Below are positions 7,901 to 14,938 of a DNA stretch of 25,252 nucleotides, piece after piece. Made by a program: the position numbers and the translations under genes. The stretch comes from Holophagaceae bacterium UBA1801. GTDB lineage: Bacteria > Acidobacteriota > Holophagae > Holophagales > Holophagaceae. Below the pieces are notes generated by a model, which did not search any database, was not told the origin of the DNA, and saw nothing but the letters and a program-made list of their open reading frames with translations. The stretch is from the NCBI GenBank assembly GCA_002319925.1, contig DCFP01000101.1:12872-38123 (forward strand), given 5' to 3'. Position 1 is the stretch's first letter, and every line of letters starts with the position of its first letter.

Positions 7901-8724
7901 GGGAAGCGGCGCGGCCTCTGCTCGTGCGGCCCCTCATCGAGACCTTCGCCGCGGTGGTTCCTCCGGCCGTGCAGGATCTGGATCGCATCTGGCAGCAGCA
8001 GGTCTACACCCCCTGGTCGAGCCTCGGCACGAAGTACCCCTTCGCGGATTCAGGCAACGAGGCCCAGTTGAGCGAAATCGCGAAGTTCCTGAAGCCCGGC
8101 GAGGGCACCTTGGCCAAGTTCGTCGACAAGGAGCTGGGCCCGCTGGTCACGCGCCGTGGCGACGACCTGGTGGCGCGGACTTGGGGTGGCCAAGGCATCG
8201 GGATCAGTCCCTCCTTCCTCGACGCTATCTCCCATTTGATGGCGGCGGGCGGCACCCTTCTTCAGGAAGGGGACTCCTGCAAGTTCGAGCTGCAGCCGGT
8301 TCCGACCCCTGGACTCACGGATATCCTCCTCGAAATCGATGGTCAGAAAATCTGGTACCGGATGGGTCCGCAGGCCTGGATTCCCATCGCCTGGCCCGGC
8401 AATTCCTCCGCGCAGGGCGTGCGTCTGCAGGCGACTTCCTTCATCGGCGCCACCACCATGATCTGCAACTTCCCGGGACGGCTAGGATTGCTGCGGCTCC
8501 TGGATCAAGCCCGGGTGGAAAATCCCAGGGGACCCAACAGTTCCCTGGAATGGCGCTTCAAGGTGACACCAGCCTTCAGTTCCAGGAATCCGACCGGCAA
8601 CGTGAGCCAAGAGGCCTACTACCCGCAAGGGATCCGCTTCAACCTGCGCCTGGTCGGCGGCACGAATCCGCTTGAACTCAGCTCGCTGCGCCATCATTCC
8701 CTGCCCCAGCGGGTCGGAATCTGA
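4981..8724 (+). CDS. tssM: T6SS inner-membrane core protein TssM (IcmF)
   Basis: TssM forms the trans-envelope complex with TssL and TssJ. The product is 1247 aa, a normal family length. Two N-terminal membrane helices (about residues 9-29 and 37-57) precede a cytoplasmic NTPase-like domain with Walker A GHPSAGKS (127-134), DTAG (175-178) and TKLD (255-258). A third membrane helix lies at about 434-457. The remainder is the periplasmic part, containing the IcmF-related region and, near the C-terminus, the segment that normally contacts TssJ (YPQGIRFNLRLVGG close to the end). A Pro/Ala-rich insertion is seen at about residues 556-602. No frameshift is seen. It follows tagX by 46 nt, and tagF starts 10 nt after its stop. 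TssL and TssJ are not in this window. Confidence 0.97.
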   Translation: MTWFRSPKILSAIIFLLLIGLVWFAGPLMGLKTIEARFALIFLIMLIWVVILMIGKLIRERSANVLEKMIRRKADDAVVSASPENRAEVALLRQRLLGAIETLKTSNIGKTRGKAALYELPWYMIVGHPSAGKSCAILNSGLKFPLAAKGNASVQGIGGTRNCDWFFSTEGVLLDTAGRYSTQAEDRSEWLEFLKLLKKHRSKAPLNGILVALSLPELLQHQSEAFVLYARQIRQRINEVDDIFGTKIPVYLVFTKLDLLRGFGQFYEDLNEDERQQVWGATLTHDQPQNFDAVRVIGQHFEALFQGLTQMGTDKLAGNRANQKRPALFAFPLEFHGLKDAVCKFTEHLVEHDPYHTKPLIRGFYFTSALQENNQSITTGNRVSSQFDLTKFGFRPSELLGSRPFFLESLFRKVVFPDMYLVGRTTSPNRNRWRLAGIATGMLLLALMAGCWTWSFVGNQQLISAAQDELAVSRGLYRKGDLGDRLKALQVLQYRLEQLYQYRQEGRPWKISWGLYHGDDIEKALRAEYFAGVRQTMLDPLKQQLETKLTNSLMSGNPPAEAPKPAPPANPHTRVVRVSNPAQPKPAAPAPEAAPAKPLEDTYNILKTYLMLHSQEHMDSAHLTDQMPRHWRTWLEANHGNYTMEEISRMAERTVAFYVSQEKEPDLPLIDNRDDLVNQVRAHLKGEAALLSPLERIYNELKAQGNTKFAPVTVASILNNRDMDVVGGSAAVPGSFTREAWNKYFRLAIDEAAVGKFKGTDWVLASSLQDNLDQLGSIEERQKRLMAMYQNDYIKEWEKFLQGVVVHPFSDFDRASIVLSRLADPQSSPIKMILVRAAYETAWDSPSELSKRINSAGKNIVQQTETLLGVGSDPTRPGMMTFSPVSSRFAPLSELVGANLQPGAPPSGRAPIDGYLDLLVKIRTKLASISSSGDVPNGSHMFLQTTLAGSGSELAEALQYVDGPLLARMDDGQREAARPLLVRPLIETFAAVVPPAVQDLDRIWQQQVYTPWSSLGTKYPFADSGNEAQLSEIAKFLKPGEGTLAKFVDKELGPLVTRRGDDLVARTWGGQGIGISPSFLDAISHLMAAGGTLLQEGDSCKFELQPVPTPGLTDILLEIDGQKIWYRMGPQAWIPIAWPGNSSAQGVRLQATSFIGATTMICNFPGRLGLLRLLDQARVENPRGPNSSLEWRFKVTPAFSSRNPTGNVSQEAYYPQGIRFNLRLVGGTNPLELSSLRHHSLPQRVGI

Positions 8725-8734
8725 GGAGGAGACC

Positions 8735-9769
8735 ATGGCCCTGACCCTGCTGCGCCCCCAGGAAAGCTCCATTCCCTATGTGGTTTTCGGCAAGCTGCCC
8801 AACCGCCCCGACTTCGTGCGGATCAATGCGACCCATCCCGTGGCGACGGAATTCGACGAATTCATCCAGAACGTCATGGAGCATTTCCGCACCCAGGAAG
8901 GCTGGGAGGAACGCTACGACTTCGCCTCGGTGATCGACTTCTGCTACCCCACCCGGGATCAGAAGTGGCTGTTCACGGGCGCGCTCATGAGCAGCTGCGA
9001 TCAATCGAAGCGTCGCTTTCCACTGGTGGCCGGCGTGGCCTTCCCCGCGCAGGTCATCGGCGGCGAGCGGCGGTTGATGCCCATCGCCTGCGAGGTCTTT
9101 TTCGAAGGACTGCGTGAGCAGCTTTCCACGGCCATCGACAACTCGGTGGAAGCCATGGCCTGCCGGCAGTACCTGGAATCCCAGACCGCGACCTGGTCCA
9201 TCGGCGCCAACGACATTCCCCTGGCCGGAGAGATCGTGAAGCACTTCATGGACACCCAGCATCCCGCGATCCTCGAAACGCTTCTGGCCGAAAAATACCC
9301 GCCGGGCACGCTGATGCAGGCGCTCCTCAACATCGCCTTCTATCGGGATTTCCTGCGCCGTTTCAACAACCCTGCCGCGATCCAGGTCATCGAGCTTCCC
9401 CTTCAGGGCGGACGCGGCGAAGCGGCTCTCCATGCCTGCGCATGGCTCAGCCTCCTGGCGGCGATCTCCGGTTCAACCGAGCCTTGGCACGGCGGCTTCC
9501 TGTTGAAGCAGGGGCGCGATAGCGCAAGGCTCTACGCCACCTTCGGCCGCATGCCCGAAAAGACCTTGATGGTGGCCATGGGCGGCGAGACCCGCGACGA
9601 TACGCGGCTCAACCTGCATGCCGAACAGAAGACATGGCAATCCCATCGTTTATATGCGGAAACCGCATACGCCATGGATCGCGTATTAGCTGATCCTGGG
9701 CTGACTCTTACGAATCTGCAATTTTTCCTAAAAGAGACTGGTCAAAAAATCGCTAATGCGGGCAGCTAA
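8735..9769 (+). CDS. tagF: T6SS-associated regulator TagF
   Basis: TagF represses T6SS firing after translation, acting in parallel with or downstream of the PpkA/PppA phosphorylation switch. The product is 344 aa. The N-terminal TagF domain is evident from VVFGKLPNRPDFVRIN, then HPVATEFDEFIQ and FPLVAGVAFPAQ. The C-terminal half (from about residue 140) is less conserved, with PLAGEIVKHFMD and a terminal helical segment. ATG 8735 is chosen because AGGAGG lies just upstream and overlaps the tssM stop; the open frame extends upstream into tssM but lacks a ribosome site there. No PppA phosphatase domain is fused to it, and no ppkA/pppA is in view. The tail of the gene (from about 9640) is AT-richer than the rest. 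Confidence 0.92.
   Translation: MALTLLRPQESSIPYVVFGKLPNRPDFVRINATHPVATEFDEFIQNVMEHFRTQEGWEERYDFASVIDFCYPTRDQKWLFTGALMSSCDQSKRRFPLVAGVAFPAQVIGGERRLMPIACEVFFEGLREQLSTAIDNSVEAMACRQYLESQTATWSIGANDIPLAGEIVKHFMDTQHPAILETLLAEKYPPGTLMQALLNIAFYRDFLRRFNNPAAIQVIELPLQGGRGEAALHACAWLSLLAAISGSTEPWHGGFLLKQGRDSARLYATFGRMPEKTLMVAMGGETRDDTRLNLHAEQKTWQSHRLYAETAYAMDRVLADPGLTLTNLQFFLKETGQKIANAGS
9653..9669 (+). repeat. Short perfect inverted repeat in the tagF 3' end
   Basis: TATGCGG and CCGCATA are separated by AAA, giving a 7-bp stem with a 3-nt loop inside the tagF coding region. It has no U-tract. It may be a processing or stability element ahead of tssB, or chance. Confidence 0.3.
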
Positions 9770-9817
9770 AGATGATTTGTTGCTAGTTTATCATTCATAC
9801 CCTAGAGTGGAGGAACC

Positions 9818-10372
9818 ATGGCACGTGAAAGCACCCAAAAACGGATAGCCCGGGATCGGGCTCCGCGCGTTCAGATCAACTACGACGTTGAGATCGGCAA
9901 CGCCATCGAGACGAAGGAGCTTCCCTTCGTCCTTGGCGTCCTCGGCGATTACAGCGGCTCCTCCAAGCCGATGGGCGGGAGCGTCGAAGACGCTTTGAAA
10001 TCCGGCCAGTCCAGGGAACCCCTGCCCAAGCTCAAGGACCGCAAGTTCGTTCAGATCGACGGCGAGAGCTTCGACGAGGTCATGAAGGGCATCGGGCCGC
10101 ACCTCTCCCTCCGTGTGGACAACAAGATCAAGAACAATGACAGCCAGTTCGCCGTGGACTTGGACTTCAAGAAGATGGAGGACTTCGAACCCGCCCAGGT
10201 GGTGAAGCAGGTGGATCCGCTGCGCAAGCTGCTGGAAGCCCGCACCCGCCTCGCCGATCTCCGCGGCAAGTTGGCGAGCAACGACAAGCTGGAAGACCTT
10301 CTAGAAAAGGTCATCCGCGACACCGAGAAGCTCCAGGAATTGACCCTGGCCCAGGACAAGAAGGGGAAATAG
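9818..10372 (+). CDS. tssB: T6SS contractile sheath small subunit TssB (VipA)
   Basis: TssB pairs with TssC to build the contractile sheath around the Hcp tube. The product is 184 aa, typical for the family. Landmarks are APRVQINYDVEIGNAIETKE, LPFVLGVLGDYSG, then KFVQIDGESFDEVMKGI and FKKMEDFEPAQVVKQV, with a basic helical C-terminus. ATG 9818 is preceded by GGAGG at close spacing. It is separated from tagF by 48 nt of AT-rich sequence and from tssC by only 3 nt, so tssB and tssC are co-translated. Confidence 0.97.
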   Translation: MARESTQKRIARDRAPRVQINYDVEIGNAIETKELPFVLGVLGDYSGSSKPMGGSVEDALKSGQSREPLPKLKDRKFVQIDGESFDEVMKGIGPHLSLRVDNKIKNNDSQFAVDLDFKKMEDFEPAQVVKQVDPLRKLLEARTRLADLRGKLASNDKLEDLLEKVIRDTEKLQELTLAQDKKGK

Positions 10373-10375
10373 GCC

Positions 10376-11878
10376 ATGGATTCGAATCTCTCCAAGCCTG
10401 AGGCAGGCCTCGCTTTGCAGTCTGGAACCGTCGCTGAGGGCGCGCCCAACCTGCTGGACGCCATCATCGAGAACAGCAAAGCCGCAGCCAACGATACAGA
10501 AAAGGCTCGCACCAGGGATCTGATCAGCGAATTGGCCGAGCAGGTGCTCTCCGGCACCGTCGTGGTCAAGCGCGATCTGGCCTCCAGCATCGATGCCCGC
10601 ATCGCGGATATCGACCGGCTCATCTCCGAGCAGCTCAACGCCATCATGCACCATCCCGATTTCCAGAAGCTCGAAGCTTCCTGGCGCGGGCTGCGCTACA
10701 TGGTCCGGCAGACGGATACGAGCCCCATGCTCAAGATCAAGATCCTGAACACCAACAAGACGGATCTGCTCAAGGATTTCCGGACCTCTTCCGACTACGA
10801 CCAGAGCGCACTGTTCAAGAAGATCTACGAAGAGGAATACGGCACCTTCGGCGGCGCTCCCTACGCGGCCCTCATCGGCGATTACGAATTCTCGAAACAT
10901 CCCGATGACATGTATCTCCTGTCCGAACTCTCCCATGTGGCTGCTGCCGCCCACGCGCCCTTCGTTTCCGCCGCCGCTTCGGGCCTGTTCGGTCTGGAAT
11001 CCTTCGTGGACATCGGACGGCCCCGGCATCTCGCGAAGATCTTCGACACCACTGAGTACGCCAAGTGGAAGTCCTTCCGTGAATCCGAGGATTCCCGTTA
11101 CGTGGGCCTGGTCCTGCCCCACGTGCTGGGACGCCTGCCCTACGGCCCCGAGACATCGCCCGTCGAAGACTTCAATTTCATCGAAGACGTCGATGGCACC
11201 GACAACTCCAAGTATCTCTGGGTGAACGCCTGCTATTCCTACGGCGCGCGCCTCACCAGCGCCTTCGCCAACTACGGCTGGCTGGCGGCCATCCGCGGCG
11301 TGGAGGGCGGGGGTCTTGTGGAGGATCTCCCCACCCACACGTTCAAGACCGACGATGGCGAGATCGCCCTGAAGTGTCCCACTGAAGTGGCCATCACCGA
11401 CCGCAACGAAAAGCTGCTCTCCGATCTGGGCTTCATGGCGCTGGTCCACTGCAAGAACACGGACTACGCGGCCTTCTTCGGCGGCCAGTCCTGCCAGAAA
11501 CCCAAGACCTACAACACCGATTCCGCCAACGCCAACGCGCGGTTGTCCACGCAGCTGCCCTACATCTTCGCCGTGTCCCGCATCGCCCATTACATGAAGG
11601 CGATCATGCGCGACAAGATTGGCAGCTTCGCCTCCCGCTCGAACGTGGAGGAATTCCTGAACACGTGGCTCGCCCAGTACGTGCTGCTCGACGACTCCGC
11701 TTCCCAGGAAGCGAAGTCCAGGTATCCCCTGCGGGAAGCCTACGTGGAGGTTGTGGAGGTTCCCGGAAAACCCGGCTGCTATCGCGCCGCCGCTTTCCTC
11801 CGGCCCCACTTCCAGCTTGATGAACTGACTGTTTCCCTACGGCTGGTCGCGGAATTGCCCGCGGCCGTTTCCCGTTAG
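10376..11878 (+). CDS. tssC: T6SS contractile sheath large subunit TssC (VipB)
   Basis: TssC is the large sheath subunit. The product is 500 aa, full length. Diagnostic stretches are HPDFQKLEASWRGLRYMV, FGGAPYAALIGDYEFS, LLSELSHVAAAAHAPFV, and LPHVLGRLPYGP in the middle. Near the C-terminus lie AVSRIAHYMKAIMRDKIG and a final LTVSLRLVAELP, the usual terminal beta-strand that augments the sheath. It starts 3 nt after tssB. The next gene, hcp, follows after 51 nt that contain a small hairpin. No second tssC-like gene is present. Confidence 0.98.
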   Translation: MDSNLSKPEAGLALQSGTVAEGAPNLLDAIIENSKAAANDTEKARTRDLISELAEQVLSGTVVVKRDLASSIDARIADIDRLISEQLNAIMHHPDFQKLEASWRGLRYMVRQTDTSPMLKIKILNTNKTDLLKDFRTSSDYDQSALFKKIYEEEYGTFGGAPYAALIGDYEFSKHPDDMYLLSELSHVAAAAHAPFVSAAASGLFGLESFVDIGRPRHLAKIFDTTEYAKWKSFRESEDSRYVGLVLPHVLGRLPYGPETSPVEDFNFIEDVDGTDNSKYLWVNACYSYGARLTSAFANYGWLAAIRGVEGGGLVEDLPTHTFKTDDGEIALKCPTEVAITDRNEKLLSDLGFMALVHCKNTDYAAFFGGQSCQKPKTYNTDSANANARLSTQLPYIFAVSRIAHYMKAIMRDKIGSFASRSNVEEFLNTWLAQYVLLDDSASQEAKSRYPLREAYVEVVEVPGKPGCYRAAAFLRPHFQLDELTVSLRLVAELPAAVSR

Positions 11879-11881
11879 CAA

Positions 11882-11899
11882 GTGAAGTAACCTCTTCAC
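11882..11899 (+). repeat. Small hairpin between tssC and hcp
   Basis: GTGAAG and CTTCAC flank a 6-nt loop right after the tssC stop and 30 nt before hcp, whose ribosome site is strong (AAAGGAGAG). There is no U-run, so it is more likely an mRNA processing or stability element that could let Hcp be made in excess of the sheath. That role is inference. Confidence 0.35.
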
Positions 11900-11929
11900 C
11901 CAACCCCCTTCTTTTCCAAAGGAGAGAGT

Positions 11930-12424
11930 ATGGCTTTTGATGCCTTTATCAAAATCGATGGCATTCCCGGCGAGTGCACCGACGACAAGCACAAGGATTG
12001 GATCGAAATCACGTCCTTCGACTGGTCCCTGGAGCAGCCCGCCTCTGCTACCGCCAGTTCCGCTGGTGGTGCCACCTCCGAGCGCGTGAATATCGCCCCG
12101 ATCCAGTTCACCCATCTCTTCGACAAAGCCAGCCCCAAGCTCTATGAAGCTTGCTGCAAAGGCACCCACATCAAGGAAGCCATCATCCACCTGAACCGCG
12201 CCGGCTCGAACAAGATGCTCTATGGCGAAATCACACTGAAGCAGGTGCTTGTTTCCAGCGTGGGTGTCAGTGGCGCCCATGGCGCCGATTTCCCCTCCGA
12301 AACCGTCGCGATCAGCGCCGGCAGCTACGTCTGGAAGTACAACCAGCAGGACAGGCAGACGGGCCAGAGCACCGGCACCGTCAGCTCCGGCTGGGATCTC
12401 ACCCAGAACAAGCCGACCCAATAG
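11930..12424 (+). CDS. hcp: T6SS tube protein Hcp (TssD)
   Basis: Hcp forms stacked hexameric rings inside the sheath and can carry small effectors in its lumen. The product is 164 aa, of the Hcp1 class: it begins MAFDAFIKIDGIPGE, contains WIEITSFDWSLEQP, FTHLFDKASPKLYEACCKG, a LYGEITLKQVLVSSV strand, and ends with GWDLTQNKPT. There is no toxic C-terminal extension. A very good ribosome site (AAAGGAGAG) precedes ATG 11930. A strong intrinsic terminator follows 25 nt after the stop. TssE, which often comes next in this type of cluster, does not follow. Confidence 0.97.
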   Translation: MAFDAFIKIDGIPGECTDDKHKDWIEITSFDWSLEQPASATASSAGGATSERVNIAPIQFTHLFDKASPKLYEACCKGTHIKEAIIHLNRAGSNKMLYGEITLKQVLVSSVGVSGAHGADFPSETVAISAGSYVWKYNQQDRQTGQSTGTVSSGWDLTQNKPTQ

Positions 12425-12448
12425 CGGGTTCTGGGCAGTGCAATGAAC

Positions 12449-12492
12449 GAATGGCGCGAGCATCCACTCCCGATCTCGCGCCATTCCTTTTT
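12449..12492 (+). terminator. Intrinsic terminator after hcp
   Basis: GAATGGCGCGAG (12449-12460) pairs perfectly over 12 bp with CTCGCGCCATTC (12475-12486) around a 14-nt loop, followed by CTTTTT. This is a textbook rho-independent terminator. It closes the T6SS core transcript and separates it from the following membrane-protein/effector genes. Confidence 0.9.
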
Positions 12493-12527
12493 AAATCGAT
12501 TCCCGCCAGTTCCCCTGCTTGGACCAG

Positions 12528-13130
12528 ATGCGCTCACCGCAGCATATTCTTAGAATCGCCATTCCCCTTCCGTTGGCGTTTGCGGCATGGTTCTTTTGGC
12601 TCGGCGAGGTTTGCTGGGTGAAGGGATGGAGTGGGCTCGCATGGCTCTTTAGTTTCAACTGGTCCTCCATCCCCATCTGTCTGCTGATCGCCTTGAGCAT
12701 CTCGCTGCTCCTGCCACTGCGCCGCCCGCGGCCCAAGCGGATGCTATGCGTGGCTTTCAGTTTCAGCACGGTGCTCGCGGGCTTCATCATTGCTCGATGG
12801 ATCGCCTTCGAATGGCTCTACCGGAGCATGGTCCCAAATGCCAGCGCCGGATTTCTGATCACCCTCCTGCTTTCCAGTCTGGTCTTGTCTCTGAGCTTGT
12901 TCAGTTGCGCCCATCATTGGCTGACGCCTCTTCGCATCTGGGGAATGCCGTTGTTGTTCGGATCACTGTTCCTTGCCGTAGGTCTTTCATTCATCACGAT
13001 TCGCGTGTTCCCAGCCATCAGTGGGAGCACGGATTCGATCCATGCCTTCAAGATGGGCTACCCCGTTTTCTGGATGGCGCTGCTGATGCCGTATGCACTA
13101 CGCCTGAGTTGTGCGGCATCAATGCCATGA
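12528..13130 (+). CDS. Polytopic membrane protein of unknown function (about six TM helices)
   Basis: I do not recognise a family. The product from ATG 12528 is 200 aa and almost wholly hydrophobic, with about six predicted membrane helices near residues 8-28, 44-63, 71-91, 104-125, 134-155 and 176-193. Loops are short, with a basic RRPRPKR loop after helix 2 that should be cytoplasmic. A TTG at 12519 is an alternative start; neither has a good ribosome site. It lies after the hcp terminator and 56 nt before a putative amidase effector, in the same direction. It could be an accessory or membrane immunity factor for that module, or an unrelated insertion. Codon use is somewhat less GC-biased than in the tss genes. 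Confidence 0.7.
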   Translation: MRSPQHILRIAIPLPLAFAAWFFWLGEVCWVKGWSGLAWLFSFNWSSIPICLLIALSISLLLPLRRPRPKRMLCVAFSFSTVLAGFIIARWIAFEWLYRSMVPNASAGFLITLLLSSLVLSLSLFSCAHHWLTPLRIWGMPLLFGSLFLAVGLSFITIRVFPAISGSTDSIHAFKMGYPVFWMALLMPYALRLSCAASMP

Positions 13131-13186
13131 ATGACCACCCTGGAATCTGAACACCCAAAATCGCAATCCCACCCCTGGAGCCACAA

Positions 13187-13576
13187 ATGCCCTACGTCTA
13201 TGACAAGGTCGATGACCTGGAAGACACCGCGAAGGTTGGATCGAAACAATGCGTTGCGTTGGTCATCGCCTATGCCAAGACTCCAAACACCTCCCAGTGG
13301 ACTGAGGGCAAGACCGTCCTCGGAAACCTCTCCATCAAGAAGGGCACGGCGATCGCCACCTTCGTCGATGGAAAATACCCGAGCAATCGGAGCGGCAATC
13401 ACGCGGCGTTCTTCATCAAGCAGGATGCGGGCGGCATTTGGGTCATGGACCAGTGGGCCGATGACAAGACCAAGCCGAAGGTCACGTCGCGCTACATCCG
13501 CAAGAAAGGCAAGAACCCGAGGGGAGCCTTCGTCGATCCCAGCAACAATGCTGAAGCTTACGCCATCATTGAATGA
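13187..13576 (+). CDS. BPSL0067-family protein, putative T6SS peptidoglycan amidase effector
   Basis: BPSL0067-family proteins are small NlpC/P60- or CHAP-like proteins, often found beside Hcp/VgrG and treated as candidate Tae-type amidases. The product is 129 aa with no signal peptide, as expected for a toxin delivered by the T6SS. A papain-like set can be read: C22 in GSKQCVALV, H72 in GNHAAFF and D88 in WVMDQW, each in the expected order and spacing. GGAG about 6 nt upstream supports ATG 13187. The next gene starts 28 nt downstream and encodes an exported protein, the usual effector-immunity layout. Proximity to hcp and its small size make Hcp-lumen delivery plausible. The family is recalled from motif pattern; catalysis and secretion are inferred. 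Confidence 0.78.
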   Translation: MPYVYDKVDDLEDTAKVGSKQCVALVIAYAKTPNTSQWTEGKTVLGNLSIKKGTAIATFVDGKYPSNRSGNHAAFFIKQDAGGIWVMDQWADDKTKPKVTSRYIRKKGKNPRGAFVDPSNNAEAYAIIE

Positions 13577-13604
13577 CAACCTCCTTCCCAACGGGTGACT
13601 GAAC

Positions 13605-14144
13605 ATGCGCTTCCTCCACCGTCTCCTCATCGCATGCCTCGCCGTCCTGCCCTGCTTCGCGCAGGACGCCGATCTCGCCCCTAAGCGCAAGGCCATCACA
13701 TCGTTCTATTCCACGATTCTCACCTTCAAGGAATCCGGCATTCCCAGCCGCAAGCACATCCAGAGGCTCGCTCCGCTCGTCTCCAGGACCATGGGCGACC
13801 TGCTGGCGCAGGCCTGGAAGGCGGAAAGATTGTACGCGAGCAAGAACAAGGAAGCGGTCCCGCCTCTTATTGAAAGCCGGGTTTTCTATTCCCTGTTCGA
13901 AGGCGCGACGGCGATGGGAGCCATCACCCCCGAATCCGGTGACTCGTTCCTGGTGGACCTGTCCTATTCCGATGGCGGCCAGGTCACGCGATGGCAGGAC
14001 CGGGTTTTCCTCGCCCACGAAGGCCGGCGCTGGGTCGTGGACGATATTGAATTCCTGGGGAAGTGGGAATTCGGAGACAAGGGACGCGTGCAGGACAATC
14101 TGCGCGATGCCATTCGATCGGCCCAGGAAGCCCAGCCCGAGTAG
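13605..14144 (+). CDS. Exported protein, candidate immunity partner of the BPSL0067-type effector
   Basis: The product is 179 aa. It begins with a clear Sec signal peptide (MRFLHRLLIACLAVLPCFAQ, cleavage likely around residue 20), so the mature protein is periplasmic, where a peptidoglycan amidase would have to be neutralised. The mature part is mixed alpha/beta. It has an NTF2/DUF3828-like feel: a long N-terminal helical region, then DRVFLAHEGRRWVVDDIEF and an amphipathic C-terminal helix. No enzymatic motif is seen. It is 28 nt downstream of the effector gene in the same direction, and the next gene follows only after a 187-nt gap containing a promoter. The immunity role is inferred from export plus position. 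Confidence 0.68.
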   Translation: MRFLHRLLIACLAVLPCFAQDADLAPKRKAITSFYSTILTFKESGIPSRKHIQRLAPLVSRTMGDLLAQAWKAERLYASKNKEAVPPLIESRVFYSLFEGATAMGAITPESGDSFLVDLSYSDGGQVTRWQDRVFLAHEGRRWVVDDIEFLGKWEFGDKGRVQDNLRDAIRSAQEAQPE

Positions 14145-14220
14145 GTTTACCGACCTTCATGGGCATTTCACAACAGCGCGAAATCTGTCGGCACATCCCC
14201 TGGATTCGCGTGAGTCCGTC

Positions 14221-14249
14221 TTGCACCTGATAAATGAAAATTATATAAT
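14221..14249 (+). promoter_or_regulatory. Sigma-70-type promoter for the RDD/DUF2167 gene block
   Basis: TTGCAC (14221-14226), a 17-nt spacer and a perfect TATAAT (14244-14249) lie in an AT-rich patch about 80 nt upstream of the first RDD gene. The -35 box matches consensus at three of six positions. Transcription would start near 14256, leaving a leader of about 75 nt. Confidence 0.65.
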
Positions 14250-14331
14250 TCTTTGAACAGGGCCGCGGGCATTCGCATTGACTTGTTAAATACTGAAATA
14301 CCCAAGAGCTTTCCAAGGAGCACCCCGGATC

Positions 14332-14937
14332 ATGGAATTCCCGCACGATTCTCGGCAGGATGCCGAAAGCACGATCAATCCCTATGCTTCGCCCAGGGCG
14401 AACCTGCAGCCTTTCGAATCGGAAGCCGTTTGCACCGAGCTTGCGGGCCGCTGGGTCCGGCTGGGCGCTGACCTGCTCGATGAATTGATGGCCGGCATTC
14501 CCGCCCTTCTGCTCATGTGGGCTTGCTGCGCGGCTCTGGGCTATTCCTTCCTCGATGACACCAACAGCCCGCCCGACCTGCTCACGGCTGCGTTCGCAGT
14601 GATCATCGGCGGCGGTGTCTTCATCGCCTTCAACGGCTATCTCCTGGCCAGGCACGGGCAGACCATCGGCAAGCGCATCTGCCGGATCCGCATCCTCCGC
14701 GAGGATGGGACCCGCGCGACGTTGTGGGACACCTTCGTCAAGCGGCAACTCCCCATCCGCCTTCTGATGCAGATTCCGCACGTTGGCTGGATCTTCACCT
14801 TGATCGATTCCTTGTTCATCTTCCGTGAGGATCGCCGCTGCCTGCACGATTGGCTCGCCGGAACCATCGTCGTGCGGACCTTACCTTCCCCGGCCACGAC
14901 TCGCATCGACCAACGTCCTTCCCAGGAGCAAGCCTGA
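14332..14937 (+). CDS. RDD-family membrane protein (first of two paralogues)
   Basis: RDD proteins are small integral membrane proteins; some act as ion exchangers, most are uncharacterised. The product is 201 aa. A soluble N-terminus carries INPYASPRA (residues 15-23), followed by the RDD core: R43 and D47/D50 in RWVRLGADLLDEL, helices at about 52-71 and 86-106, a conserved GQTIGKRICRIRI loop, a third helical segment at about 144-164, and a closing LHDWLAGT. AAGGAG is present but about 12 nt from ATG 14332, a long spacing. It is the first gene after the promoter and its stop overlaps the region of the next start (1-nt gap). In its central 42 residues it is identical at 33 positions to the RDD protein at 16523-17461, so the two arose by duplication. 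Confidence 0.88.
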   Translation: MEFPHDSRQDAESTINPYASPRANLQPFESEAVCTELAGRWVRLGADLLDELMAGIPALLLMWACCAALGYSFLDDTNSPPDLLTAAFAVIIGGGVFIAFNGYLLARHGQTIGKRICRIRILREDGTRATLWDTFVKRQLPIRLLMQIPHVGWIFTLIDSLFIFREDRRCLHDWLAGTIVVRTLPSPATTRIDQRPSQEQA

Positions 14938-14938
14938 C

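Noticed and set aside
9780..9808. TTGCTA-17 nt-TAGAGT as a tssB promoter
   Set aside because: Transcription would start almost at the tssB ATG and exclude its GGAGG ribosome site, so it is unlikely to be used.
10301..11809. Long minus-strand open frame (502 codons) opposite tssC
   Set aside because: Same reason: tssC is full length and conserved on the plus strand, and the antisense product has no domain signal.
12425..13186. tssE or other tss core gene after hcp
   Set aside because: The frame after hcp encodes a multi-helix membrane protein, not the small soluble gp25-like TssE.
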